This document shows, piece by piece, positions 52,144 to 59,839 of a DNA stretch of 64,000 bases. The translations under genes were made by a program, and so were the position numbers. Positions within the stretch are counted from its first letter, which is position 1. Every line of letters starts with the position of its first letter. The stretch lies in NCBI RefSeq assembly GCF_025558485.1, contig NZ_CP102930.1, forward strand, positions 2,914,001-2,978,000, given 5' to 3'. The DNA is from Bdellovibrio bacteriovorus (GTDB lineage: Bacteria > Bdellovibrionota > Bdellovibrionia > Bdellovibrionales > Bdellovibrionaceae). The notes under the pieces were generated by a model. The model saw only the letters and a list, made by a program, of their open reading frames with translations. It did no database searches and was not told the origin of the DNA.

Positions 52144-52751
52144 TCGTGAGCATCCTGTGGTGAAGAAAGTCGTGCGTTAGTCAGTTGGGCATTTATCAGT
52201 TCAAATCCCCAAGCTCGGCCGGAACCATTTCCGGGAGAACTGTCGTAGTTTAAATCCAGGCTGTCTTCGGCACTGTTATAAATGGTGTTCGTGTGATTCA
52301 TGCTCGAAGACTTGGCGCCCACCCAGATCATGACATGGGCGGGATGTTCATTATTGTGAACGTCCATGGTGAAAGTCAGCTTCTGAGTAGCGTCGATGTC
52401 AGTAAAGAGTGAGCTCCAGTTCTGGATTTGTCCCTGCGCTTCGGCTTGGATCAGCAGGGCTCCGCCCTGACGTGCGAACTTGAATTTGAAGCCGCTTTGC
52501 AACTGTGAATTTGTAAATGTATGAAGTGTCAGGCTGCCGCCGTCTTGCAAATTGAAGCTGATCTCAAAGTTGGCTGCCGAAGCAACAGAGGAAAGTCCTT
52601 CTGTCATCAGCCCTTTGTTGTTGCCAAGATCATAGTAAGACGATTCCCCGACAGGAAGGGCCTTGCTGAGATTGTCTTTATCTGGATTGTAGCCGCCCCC
52701 ACAGGCAGCAACCATAAGTGGGACTAGCAAGAAAATTATAAAACGTATCAT
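52140..52751 (-). CDS. Lipoprotein of the zinc operon, unknown function
   Basis: The 203-residue protein has lipobox VAAC (Cys about 17) and then a beta-rich domain without known motifs. It contains a few His (MDVHNNEHPAHVMIW, which could bind metal) and a short AHE tail. Its ATG lies 2 nt after the stop of the His-rich protein gene and its stop overlaps the porin start by 4 nt. A role in zinc handling at the outer membrane is inferred from position only. Confidence 0.75.
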   Translation of the reverse strand: MIRFIIFLLVPLMVAACGGGYNPDKDNLSKALPVGESSYYDLGNNKGLMTEGLSSVASAANFEISFNLQDGGSLTLHTFTNSQLQSGFKFKFARQGGALLIQAEAQGQIQNWSSLFTDIDATQKLTFTMDVHNNEHPAHVMIWVGAKSSSMNHTNTIYNSAEDSLDLNYDSSPGNGSGRAWGFELINAQLTNARLSSPQDAHE

Positions 52752-52753
52752 GA

Positions 52754-53344
52754 CTAATCCTGATAGCGGGGTTCATGAGGGCCCGGATTGCGGCTGCGAT
52801 GGCAGTCAAAATGGTCGCCGTGCATGTGACACATAAAGTGTGACTTTACTTCTGCATTAGCAGACAGGTGGCTTAAACTCACCCAGATGTCCCCGTGGGT
52901 CTGCCACATTTTTACGCCGGTGATTTCAGGCAAAGGTGCAATTTTGCGGGAAAAAATATCGGCAGAATAAGACAGAGCGGCGATAAATTCATCAGCGCCC
53001 CACTGAATATTATTTTCGGCAGAATCGATAATCCCAAGATCCGCAGAATCGTGGCAGTGTGATTCAAATTCATCATCATGGGCGTGGAAGTGGCAGTCGT
53101 AACCTACAACGCGTGTTGTGGAGCTTTCATCCTGATAGGTCAGTTTAACAGCGCTCTCGTTTCCGCTGAAAAAAGTTTGAAACCCAATAAGCCCACCAAT
53201 ATTGCCAGATTCAAAAAGTTCCAAGGCGGCGACAGAGGCAGCCGTGACCGGGGACTTGCCAAGAAGATTCGCGTCGTGATTGTGATCGTGGGACCAACTG
53301 ACTGACGGAAGGATAATTAAAAGGCTAAGGACGATTTTTTTCAT
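52754..53344 (-). CDS. His-rich periplasmic protein, probable zinc buffer (ZrgA-like)
   Basis: The ATG at 53344 gives 196 residues with a Sec signal ending SWS, so the mature protein starts HDHNHD. Further His-rich runs are at DCHFHAHDDEFESHCHD and FMCHMHGDHFDCH. The three clusters and paired Cys are typical of periplasmic zinc-binding proteins such as ZrgA. It heads the operon, directly behind the palindromic operator, and an alternative start at 53383 would cut into that palindrome. Zinc binding is inferred. Confidence 0.85.
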   Translation of the reverse strand: MKKIVLSLLIILPSVSWSHDHNHDANLLGKSPVTAASVAALELFESGNIGGLIGFQTFFSGNESAVKLTYQDESSTTRVVGYDCHFHAHDDEFESHCHDSADLGIIDSAENNIQWGADEFIAALSYSADIFSRKIAPLPEITGVKMWQTHGDIWVSLSHLSANAEVKSHFMCHMHGDHFDCHRSRNPGPHEPRYQD

Positions 53345-53379
53345 AAGCACCTCGTTTGGATAATCTGCTTCTAGCACCG

Positions 53380-53418
53380 TCATTTTCTAAATGCAATAAA
53401 TTTGCATTTAGAAAATGA
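53380..53418. promoter_or_regulatory. 39-bp perfect palindrome upstream of the zinc operon, candidate Zur operator
   Basis: The arms 53380-53396 and 53402-53418 are perfect reverse complements separated by 5 nt, with central AAATGCAA and TTGCATTT half-sites. It lies 36 nt upstream of the first gene's ATG on the minus strand, where a repressor would block transcription. Size and AT-rich centre suit a metalloregulator of the Zur/Fur type, but the half-site does not match the consensus I know, so the regulator is unproven. Confidence 0.6.
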
Positions 53419-53568
53419 GCTGAGAAATGATCGGGCTGTCGTTAGCAGTAAGTATTTGAAATAATTAGATATATTTTAATCTTGGGGCGCTTGGGAACAA
53501 GGGGCAGCGAATCGTTGCATTTCAGAGTCTGCGGTTGCGGACCCCGATGGGCTCGGCTACAAAAGGGC

Positions 53569-54789
53569 ATGCCTGGATTGATTCGTTTTCGTTGGATTGC
53601 CATTGTTTGTTTGTTGCTTGGAACGATCCCGCTTTTGAAGTGGGGTTATTTGGACAAGCGCCATTTCCCATACATCATCGCTGTGTTGGTACTGCTGGGA
53701 ATTTTAAATGTTCTTGGTCAGGGCATCTGGCCTAAGCAGGAAGAGTACGGGCAAAAGCATGTTCTGGTTCATCTATGGGTGGATCTGCTGGCGGCGGTGG
53801 GTTTGCTGTTTGTCAGTGGCTCTGCGAATAATCCGTTCGTCAGTATTTTGTGCATTCATTCTTTCCTTGGGGGGATGCTGTTACGAAAAAAAGCCTCCTA
53901 TTTATTTGGAGCCTCGGTTTTATCCCTGCTTTTGATTTTGCAGTATGAAACTTATCTGGATGCGCAGAAAACGGTGGGGATGGATTTTTCAGAGCTGTCT
54001 TTGCGTTTTCTGTCCCAGTGGGTGCTGATCACTGCCTCGTGGTTCGTCAGTCACTATTTCTCGGCCTTGTTGGCGAAGAAAGAGCGTCGCATTCGTCTGT
54101 TGCAGGATCGTCAGCATCAGGCGGATCGTTTGAAATCCCTGGGCGCCCTGACTGCCGGGTTCTCGCATCAATTGGCAACGCCAATGAATTCTCTGAAGCT
54201 TCGTATGGAAAGAGGTTTGCGTAAACTCGATACAGATGTGGCTTCCGCGCGCGAAGAGCTGCAAAAAGCCCAAAGCTCTTTGGATGAATGTGTCAGTGTG
54301 TTTCAGCATATGGCTTCCGTATTCTCTCGTTCCTCGCAAAGTGAACTGCAAAATGTTGAGTTGCAAAATCTGGTGAAAGATCTGGTGGCTGTCTGGGAAA
54401 AAGAAAATTCATCCGTTAAGGTTGAAACCTATCTGACCACTGACAGTCTGCCATGCCGTTTGCAAACGCTGGCTTTTTCGCAAACTCTGTTTGATCTTTT
54501 GGATAATGCTTTGGAGGCGTCCGGTTCAGAGGCCACCTTGTATGTTCGTCTTTACCAGAAGGACACTTGGGCCGTGCTGGAAGTGGTCGATAAAGGATCG
54601 GGTATTTCCGAGGAAATACTGTCCCGCTTGGGAGAGCCTTTTGTCACCGGCAAAGAAGCCGGAAATGGACTGGGCATTTATTCCGCACAGATGATGGCTC
54701 AGGCCTCGGGCGGAGATTTTCTGATTGCCAATAATACTTCTGGAAAAGGCGCAACGGCCCAAATCCGCCTGCCTTTGGAGGAAAGATAA
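53569..54789 (+). CDS. RegB/PrrB-type redox sensor histidine kinase
   Basis: The ATG at 53569 after AAAAGGG gives 406 residues. About six transmembrane segments (residues 5-170) form the sensor. A SANNPF segment near residue 85 matches the quinone-binding GGxxNPF motif of RegB with Ser in the second position. The phospho-accepting His is in LTAGFSHQLATPMNSLK (about 200), and a Cys at about 241 in LDECVSVF sits where RegB has its redox-active Cys. The ATPase domain has LLDNALEAS, DKGSGIS and GNGLGIYSAQ. The RegA-like regulator follows after 1 nt. The frame extends upstream to 53482, but that part is not RegB-like. Confidence 0.9.
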   Translation: MPGLIRFRWIAIVCLLLGTIPLLKWGYLDKRHFPYIIAVLVLLGILNVLGQGIWPKQEEYGQKHVLVHLWVDLLAAVGLLFVSGSANNPFVSILCIHSFLGGMLLRKKASYLFGASVLSLLLILQYETYLDAQKTVGMDFSELSLRFLSQWVLITASWFVSHYFSALLAKKERRIRLLQDRQHQADRLKSLGALTAGFSHQLATPMNSLKLRMERGLRKLDTDVASAREELQKAQSSLDECVSVFQHMASVFSRSSQSELQNVELQNLVKDLVAVWEKENSSVKVETYLTTDSLPCRLQTLAFSQTLFDLLDNALEASGSEATLYVRLYQKDTWAVLEVVDKGSGISEEILSRLGEPFVTGKEAGNGLGIYSAQMMAQASGGDFLIANNTSGKGATAQIRLPLEER

Positions 54790-54790
54790 T

Positions 54791-55324
54791 ATGGAACAAC
54801 AACTGCAAACCACAAAAACCATTCTGCTGGTGGAAGATGACAGGGGACTTCGCGAAGTTCTGACAGAAGAGCTGCAAGAACGTGGCTTTCAGGTCAAGGC
54901 CTTTGCTGAAACACCGGATTGGTCTGAAGTGCCGCGACTGGATTGGGCCTTGCTGGATCTGCGCGTGGGCAGTGAAAACGGTTTGGATTTTTTAAAAGAA
55001 CTGAAAAGTCGTTTTCCCACAGTGCGTGTCGTGATGATGAGTGGCTTTGGCAGCGTGGCTTCCGCAGTGAAAGCCATGCAACTGGGGGCACATAATTTTA
55101 TCGCCAAGCCTGTGACCGTGGAAATGATTTTGCGGGCCTTTGCCGACCAGGGTGGCGACATGGAACTGCCGGAAGAGGAGATCTCTCTGGCCCGGATGGA
55201 GCGCGAATATATTGACTACGTTTTGCAAAGCTCAGAAGGCAACATCACCCAAGCTGCCAAAAAACTGGGCCTGCACCGCCAAAGCCTGCAAAGAAAACTC
55301 CGCAAAAACATCCCCCGCAAATAA
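54791..55324 (+). CDS. RegA/ActR-type response regulator
   Basis: The 177-residue regulator has a receiver domain (ILLVEDD, Asp in WALLDLRVGSENGL, Lys in FIAKPVT) and a short Fis-type helix-turn-helix at the end (NITQAAKKLGLHRQSLQRKL), exactly the RegA/ActR/PrrA layout. It is 1 nt after the kinase gene, so the pair should respond to redox state or oxygen. In proteobacteria this system switches respiration and carbon pathways. The targets here are unknown. A terminator follows. Confidence 0.92.
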   Translation: MEQQLQTTKTILLVEDDRGLREVLTEELQERGFQVKAFAETPDWSEVPRLDWALLDLRVGSENGLDFLKELKSRFPTVRVVMMSGFGSVASAVKAMQLGAHNFIAKPVTVEMILRAFADQGGDMELPEEEISLARMEREYIDYVLQSSEGNITQAAKKLGLHRQSLQRKLRKNIPRK

Positions 55325-55364
55325 AGCTTCCGCCAAGCGGACTCCTCAAAGCTCGTAATATGCC

Positions 55365-55396
55365 AAGGGGCCAACGTCATAGCTGGCCCCTTTTTG
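55365..55396 (+). terminator. Terminator of the RegB/RegA-type operon
   Basis: AAGGGGCCA (55365-55373) pairs perfectly with TGGCCCCTT (55384-55392), with a 10-nt loop and TTTTT after. It lies 40 nt after the response-regulator stop. Confidence 0.88.
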
Positions 55397-55427
55397 CTAT
55401 CTCTTTTCGCCAATCATTATAGATGCT

Positions 55428-55453
55428 TATAATATATTTACAATGTATTTACA
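55428..55453 (+). promoter_or_regulatory. Candidate promoter and direct-repeat operator of the brnTA locus
   Basis: TATAAT at 55428-55433 is a perfect -10 hexamer. Just downstream, TATTTACA occurs twice (55435-55442 and 55446-55453) with an 11-nt period, one helical turn, as expected for cooperative antitoxin binding. No good -35 is visible. Confidence 0.45.
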
Positions 55454-55474
55454 TAGTAGCAGGAAAGTGATATT

Positions 55475-55712
55475 ATGGATTTCGAATGGGATGACGATAT
55501 TTACAGACCCCAGAGCGTTGGAAATTTTTGATCCGGACAGTCCCGCCTCTGAAGATAGGTGGATTCGACTAGGATACTCGAATCACAACCGTGTGCTGTT
55601 GGTGATTTATTGCGAGAGAGTTTCTCCGGGACGGATTAGAATTATATCGGCTCGAAAAGCGGCGAAGAGTGAACAGATGAAATACTATTTCCGAGGTGTG
55701 TATGAAGAATGA
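55475..55712 (+). pseudogene. brnT: BrnT-type toxin gene with an internal deletion and frameshift
   Basis: BrnT is a RelE-fold ribonuclease toxin. The original start is recognisable at 55475 (AGGAAAG upstream; reads MDFEWDD, the family N-terminus). The next family block, F-x-DPRALEIFDPD through RIRIISARKAAKSEQ, continues in another frame from 55491 (MTIFTDPRALEI) to 55712. About 18 family residues, including the KHGVSF helix, are missing between them. The MDFEWDD frame stops after 18 codons at 55531. Only a truncated 73-residue product from an internal ATG at 55491, or one from the ATG at 55443 with a foreign N-terminus, could be made. The toxin is probably inactive. The antitoxin gene is intact and overlaps the end by 11 nt. 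Confidence 0.75.
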
Positions 55713-55944
55713 GTATGATTTTTCTAAAGCTAAAAAGGGCAAAGTGGTTAAGGAAACCAAAGTTCTGAAAACTATTCGTCTTGATCCGGAAATACTTGAG
55801 TGGTTGGAGATCGAGGCGGAAAAGCAGGGGATGGGTTACCAGACTTATCTGAATTGGTATCTGCGAAAAGCCATGTCGAAAGAGCAGACTTTTGAAGATC
55901 GTTTGTTGAAACTGGAGAAAGCCGTTTTTCCCAAGAAGTCTTAG
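55702..55944 (+). CDS. brnA: BrnA-type antitoxin
   Basis: The ATG at 55702 with GAGGTG upstream gives 80 residues. A GTG at 55696 is an alternative. The C-terminal half carries the ribbon-helix-helix motif (TIRLDPEILEWLEIEAEKQGMGYQTYLNWYLRKAM) of BrnA, which binds the toxin and represses the operon. The N-terminal DFSKAKKG region matches the toxin-binding arm. It overlaps the damaged toxin gene by 11 nt and is otherwise complete, so it may persist as a repressor or as protection against related toxins. Confidence 0.88.
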   Translation: MKNEYDFSKAKKGKVVKETKVLKTIRLDPEILEWLEIEAEKQGMGYQTYLNWYLRKAMSKEQTFEDRLLKLEKAVFPKKS

Positions 55945-55950
55945 AAATAA

Positions 55951-55975
55951 AAAAGGCGCCTATGTGGCGCCTTCT
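55951..55975. terminator. Bidirectional terminator between brnA and lspA
   Basis: GGCGCC (55955-55960) and GGCGCC (55966-55971) form a 6-bp stem with a 5-nt loop. T-rich DNA follows on the plus strand (TTCTTCTTTTT) and TTTTTTATTT on the minus strand. It overlaps the lspA stop codon. Confidence 0.75.
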
Positions 55976-56475
55976 TCTTTTTCGGTATTATCTTTTTTCT
56001 TATTTTCCAGGAACATCAGCAGAAGCAGAAGTCCTACACCGCCGACGATAGCCATGTCAGCGATATTAAAGGCTGGCCAGCTCCAACGGTTGTAAAGATG
56101 GAAATCCAGGAAGTCGATCACGTAACGGAAGCGCACACGGTCGATGTAGTTCCCAATCGCACCACCAAAGATGCTGGACAAAGCGATGATCTGTTTGGTG
56201 TCTGTGTCCTTCACGCCACGCAGGATACCCAGAATGATCACCAAAGCGATTGGTGGCATGGACAGGAAGAAGATTTCCCGGAACGAAGGATGGCTTTCGG
56301 CAAGGAAGCCAAAGGCAGCACCAAAGTTTCTTACATAAGTTAGATTGAAGAAATTCGGGATCACGATGACAGACTCACCCAGGTGGAAATGCGTGTGGAC
56401 GTACACCTTCACCAGTTGATCCAGGGCCACTAAGAAGCCGGAAATAAGCACAAGCCAGATATATTTGTTCTTCAT
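55960..56475 (-). CDS. lspA: Lipoprotein signal peptidase LspA
   Basis: LspA cleaves the signal peptide of diacylglyceryl-modified prolipoproteins. The ATG at 56475 gives 171 residues. The four transmembrane segments and the catalytic Asp pair are visible: FGAAFGF with preceding NLTYVRNFG, GGAIGNYIDRVRFRYVIDFLDF (first Asp) and FNIADMAIVGG (second Asp). With lgt at 46.6-47.3 kb it provides the enzymes needed for the many lipoproteins here. The in-frame ATG at 56496 is also possible. A slightly acidic C-terminal tail (KKKDNTEKEEGAT) is unusual. Confidence 0.95.
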   Translation of the reverse strand: MKNKYIWLVLISGFLVALDQLVKVYVHTHFHLGESVIVIPNFFNLTYVRNFGAAFGFLAESHPSFREIFFLSMPPIALVIILGILRGVKDTDTKQIIALSSIFGGAIGNYIDRVRFRYVIDFLDFHLYNRWSWPAFNIADMAIVGGVGLLLLLMFLENKKKDNTEKEEGAT

Positions 56476-56535
56476 ATGGGGGGCAGTATAGCCCAACTCC
56501 CGCCGGATATTAAATGATTTCGTAGAGATATAAGC

Positions 56536-57090
56536 TTACTTCAGTAGGGCTTTAGAGCGGCTGTAGCCGACTTTGATTAACATACGAAGGGCTTCAAGGT
56601 CCGAGCTTAGGTTGAACTCGCCTTTGACTTCCTGAATCATGGCTTTGGAGCTACAATCCAGCAGATCCACAAGGTCCTGAGTATGGGATGTCGTGGTCAG
56701 GGTCTTTTCCGTGTATGAAACCTGAGTCTGTGTCGCAGGCAAAGATGTCGCCACTACGGGCTGCGCCACCGGCGTATGTGTTGGCACGACTGCCTGTTGA
56801 GCTGGTGCCATCATCGGTTGTGCCTGAACAGCAGCAGCGGCGGCCGCTGTCATGACAGGTCTGTCTAATTCACCCATCATGCCTGCCAGACTTTTCAGCT
56901 CATTTTTGAAATTCTGAATGGAAGGTCTTTCCAAAGAATGATCGCCATCGCGAGTGGCTTTTAGATACAAGCTGACCAGAATATCCGGAGTCGTTGCCAT
57001 TTCCTTGATCGAGCTATTCTGCACCATAAGCCATTGATAGGCTTTGAGCATCGTCTCTTTCGTGTATGCCTGTGGTGGCAACGGATTCAT
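56536..57090 (-). CDS. Hypothetical protein with an Ala/Pro/Gln-rich linker
   Basis: The ATG at 57090 gives 184 residues (the 57096 ATG adds two). Two small helical regions (about 10-80 and 140-184) are joined by a low-complexity linker rich in Ala, Gln, Pro, Val and Thr. There is no signal peptide, membrane helix or Cys cluster (one Cys). The C-terminal DLEALRMLIKVGYSRSKALLK helix looks conserved-type. I do not recognise it. It is a cytoplasmic two-domain protein with a flexible tether. Confidence 0.65.
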   Translation of the reverse strand: MNPLPPQAYTKETMLKAYQWLMVQNSSIKEMATTPDILVSLYLKATRDGDHSLERPSIQNFKNELKSLAGMMGELDRPVMTAAAAAAVQAQPMMAPAQQAVVPTHTPVAQPVVATSLPATQTQVSYTEKTLTTTSHTQDLVDLLDCSSKAMIQEVKGEFNLSSDLEALRMLIKVGYSRSKALLK

Positions 57091-57313
57091 GGTCATTAAT
57101 TAAAAACTCCGCGGGTGAGGGAGCCCAAACTACAGAGTTCATAACTTTGAGTCAATGCAGACTCCGCACTATTTCCAAACATTATGTGCTCAAAAAATAC
57201 GCATCTCTAGATAGGGGGCCTGTCTGCCTATTACAAAACTAGAGGCGACGCAGAAAGGCCCTATTTATGAAAAACTTTTTCTTGATTTCACTGTTTTCGT
57301 GTTCGACGGAACA

Positions 57314-58105
57314 CTAGTGTGATGCGCCTTTTTTCCAGTATCCGGTGGCCTTGATCCACTCAGGATTCGCTCCACGAACTGTTTCCAGAAGTTCCTTGAT
57401 TTCTTTGGAACACTGAAGCTCGGTGGCGATCCAGCTGAAATACTCTCCATGCGGGAAGTTTGAGCGCAGCAGAGTTTCTTTCAGCAGGGATGAATCCCCC
57501 GCAGGACGTGTTTCGCGCGAAACCCATTTCACGGTCACGTTGGCCTGGGATTCAAAATCACGCTTTTCAGATTCGTGACCAATTTCGATAAACACCAGTG
57601 CCGCAGTGTTGGCGGGAAGTTCTGCCAGACGGCGCGCAAAAGATGGAATCGCACATTCATCACCCACCATCAGATACCAGTCAAAATCATAAGGAACGAC
57701 CAAAGACCCACGCGGTCCCCCGACGCCCAGATACTGCCCCACTTGTGCTTGGCGGGCCCATTCCGCAGCAGCGCCTTCTTCGTGCAGGAAAAACTCCAGA
57801 TCCAGTTCTTTGGCGGCATTGTCGTAACGACGGGGAGTATAGTCGCGCATGATGGGTTTTGCTCCTTCGGGGAACACAGGGCCTTGTGGGCCGACTTCAG
57901 GAACAACAGGCATACTTTCGCCGGGCTTCGGGAAAAACACCTTTACGTGGTCATCGGGAGAAGCGCTGATGAAATCAGCCAGATCCTCGCCGGTTAAGGT
58001 GATGCGTCTCATGCGTGGGGAAAGGTCAGCAATGGCTTTGACCTGTAACAGGCGGAATTTCAAATTGTGACGAACTGATTGAGGCTGTCTGTAAGCGTTT
58101 TCCAT
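57314..58105 (-). CDS. Siderophore-interacting flavoreductase (SIP/ViuB family)
   Basis: The 263-residue protein belongs to the family that reduces ferric siderophore in the cytoplasm with NAD(P)H and FAD. Visible motifs are RDYTPRRYD (FAD isoalloxazine and pyrophosphate region, about residue 87), GPRGS (about 130), LMVGDECAIPSFARRLAELP (about 145) and the C-terminal SIP domain with the usual GYWKKG ending. It precedes no siderophore genes in this window. Iron release from imported chelates or haem is inferred. Confidence 0.9.
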   Translation of the reverse strand: MENAYRQPQSVRHNLKFRLLQVKAIADLSPRMRRITLTGEDLADFISASPDDHVKVFFPKPGESMPVVPEVGPQGPVFPEGAKPIMRDYTPRRYDNAAKELDLEFFLHEEGAAAEWARQAQVGQYLGVGGPRGSLVVPYDFDWYLMVGDECAIPSFARRLAELPANTAALVFIEIGHESEKRDFESQANVTVKWVSRETRPAGDSSLLKETLLRSNFPHGEYFSWIATELQCSKEIKELLETVRGANPEWIKATGYWKKGASH

Positions 58106-58271
58106 ATTGGAACCTCCATGTCTTATTGTCTAGGAGGAGGGACCAGGGCACGCAACCGCTTTTCGTTCATCTCAAATATACATCACTCGCGTTATCAACG
58201 AGTTTGCGATTTGAAATTTCGGTCTGCTAAGTGAGGGATGAGATGAAAAGCTGTTGAGAATCAGAGGGCCA

Positions 58272-58303
58272 AAAAAAGAACTGCCGGGTGGGACCCGGCA
58301 GTT
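58272..58303 (-). terminator. Terminator of the peptide/sensor operon
   Basis: On the minus strand AACTGCCGGG and CCCGGCAGTT (58303-58294 and 58288-58279) form a perfect 10-bp stem with a 5-nt loop, followed by CTTTTTTT. It lies 13 nt after the stop of the NtrC-type regulator gene. Confidence 0.93.
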
Positions 58304-58315
58304 TTGTGTTTGAAC

Positions 58316-59839
58316 TTAGTTGGAATAATCTTTTGCGATGATTCCGTATTTTTCGATCTTACGCAGCAGCGTTTTCTTCGGAATATTCGCATGCAGGGCT
58401 GTTTGATTGATGCGACCACGGAAGGTCTTCAAAGCCTTGATGATAAACTCTTTTTCAAAAGCTTCCTTCTGCGCATTGAAATCCAGATTTTCGCCAGAGT
58501 AAGGAACGATGTCGCCATCTTCCATGTCGTCCGCATCCAGGCCCATGTCGCCGTCTTCGTCATCACCCAAAGTCGCATGAGCTTGAGCCACAGAACCAAG
58601 ACCTGTTGCTGCCACCGTCTGTGCTGTTTCCTGAACAGGCGGGATGTCGATCAGATTCGTACCTGTCGCCATCAGCAACGCTTCCGGCAAAGACGCAATA
58701 GTGATGATGTTGGTCATTTCCAGAACGAAAGCGTGTTCGATCACGTTTTCAAGTTCACGGATATTTCCCGGCCAGGAGTGCTTTTTCAGAACCGTCATCG
58801 CATCCGGAGCAATGCCGTTGATGCGTTTACCATGAGCCTGATTGAACTTGCGGATAAAGATGTTCACCATGTGTTCCATGTCGTCTTTACGTTCAGCCAA
58901 AGCAGGCAGGAATATAGGTACAACGTTCAAACGATAGAACAGGTCTTCGCGGAATGATCCGGCTTTGATCATTTCCTCCAACGGACGATTGGTCGCTGCG
59001 ATAATACGAACATTGGTGGGGAATTCGCGGTTGGAACCCACTGGCGTGAACAGCTTTTCCTGAAGAACACGCAGGATTTTAACCTGCATCAACTGAGGCA
59101 TGTCACCAACTTCATCCAGGAACAGAGTACCGCCTTCAGCAAACTGGAATTTACCGATTTTGCGTTGATCTGCGCCAGTGAAAGAACCTTTTTCGTGACC
59201 GAACAATTCAGATTCGAACAGGTTTTCCGGAATGGCAGAACAGTTGATCGCCACGAATTTTTCATCTTTACGGGCAGAGTTAAAGTGAATGGCTTTCGCC
59301 ACCAGCTCTTTACCTGTACCGGAAGCACCACGAATCAGAACAGGGGTGTCAACTTTAGCCAGACGATGGATAATGTTGAAGACCTTTTGCATTTGAGAAG
59401 TGTGACCGATGATTTTACGGCCTTCTTCAACCATTACAGGAGCAGAGGCAGCGATATTGGAAATCAGGGTGTGCGCATTTACGGCTTTGTCGATCAGGGC
59501 AATCAGATCATCGCCAGCAACAGGTTTTTGCAGATAGTTGAAGGCGCCGTCTTTAACCGCTTGGATGGCATCGTTCAGGGTCGCATGAGCCGTCATGATT
59601 AAAACGATAGTGCCCGGATCAAGTTCTTTGATTTGGCGAAGGGTTTCCAAACCGTTCATGCGAGGCATGTCCACGTCCAGAATGACAACGTCATACTTCT
59701 TATCACCGGCTTTGATTTTTTCCATGGCATTGACACCATCGAAAGCTTCATCAATTTCAAAGCGCTGCGTGACGGACAGTGCGGATTTTACCGAAAGTCT
59801 TAAGCCCTGATCGTCATCTACAACCAAAACCTTAAGCAT
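58316..59839 (-). CDS. NtrC-family sigma-54-dependent response regulator
   Basis: The 507-residue regulator has a receiver domain (phospho-acceptor Asp55 in VVILDVDMPRMNG; Lys in NYLQKPV), a sigma-54 activator AAA+ domain (GASGTGKEL Walker A, GSFTGA loop, GGTLFLDEVGD Walker B, RLNVVPIFLPAL, WPGNIRELENVI), an acidic linker (about 420-450, DEDGDMGLDADDMEDGD) and a Fis-type helix-turn-helix (INQTALHANIPKKTLLRKI). It overlaps the CHASE2 kinase gene by 8 nt and is the output of that sensor. The genes it controls should have -24/-12 promoters. None was recognised here. Confidence 0.96.
   Translation of the reverse strand: MLKVLVVDDDQGLRLSVKSALSVTQRFEIDEAFDGVNAMEKIKAGDKKYDVVILDVDMPRMNGLETLRQIKELDPGTIVLIMTAHATLNDAIQAVKDGAFNYLQKPVAGDDLIALIDKAVNAHTLISNIAASAPVMVEEGRKIIGHTSQMQKVFNIIHRLAKVDTPVLIRGASGTGKELVAKAIHFNSARKDEKFVAINCSAIPENLFESELFGHEKGSFTGADQRKIGKFQFAEGGTLFLDEVGDMPQLMQVKILRVLQEKLFTPVGSNREFPTNVRIIAATNRPLEEMIKAGSFREDLFYRLNVVPIFLPALAERKDDMEHMVNIFIRKFNQAHGKRINGIAPDAMTVLKKHSWPGNIRELENVIEHAFVLEMTNIITIASLPEALLMATGTNLIDIPPVQETAQTVAATGLGSVAQAHATLGDDEDGDMGLDADDMEDGDIVPYSGENLDFNAQKEAFEKEFIIKALKTFRGRINQTALHANIPKKTLLRKIEKYGIIAKDYSN

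Noticed and set aside
57267..57317. Tiny ORF of 16 residues beginning MKNFFLISLFSC, like a lipoprotein signal
   Set aside because: Too short, no clear Shine-Dalgarno sequence, and overlaps the end of the siderophore-interacting gene; possibly a relic but not supportable.
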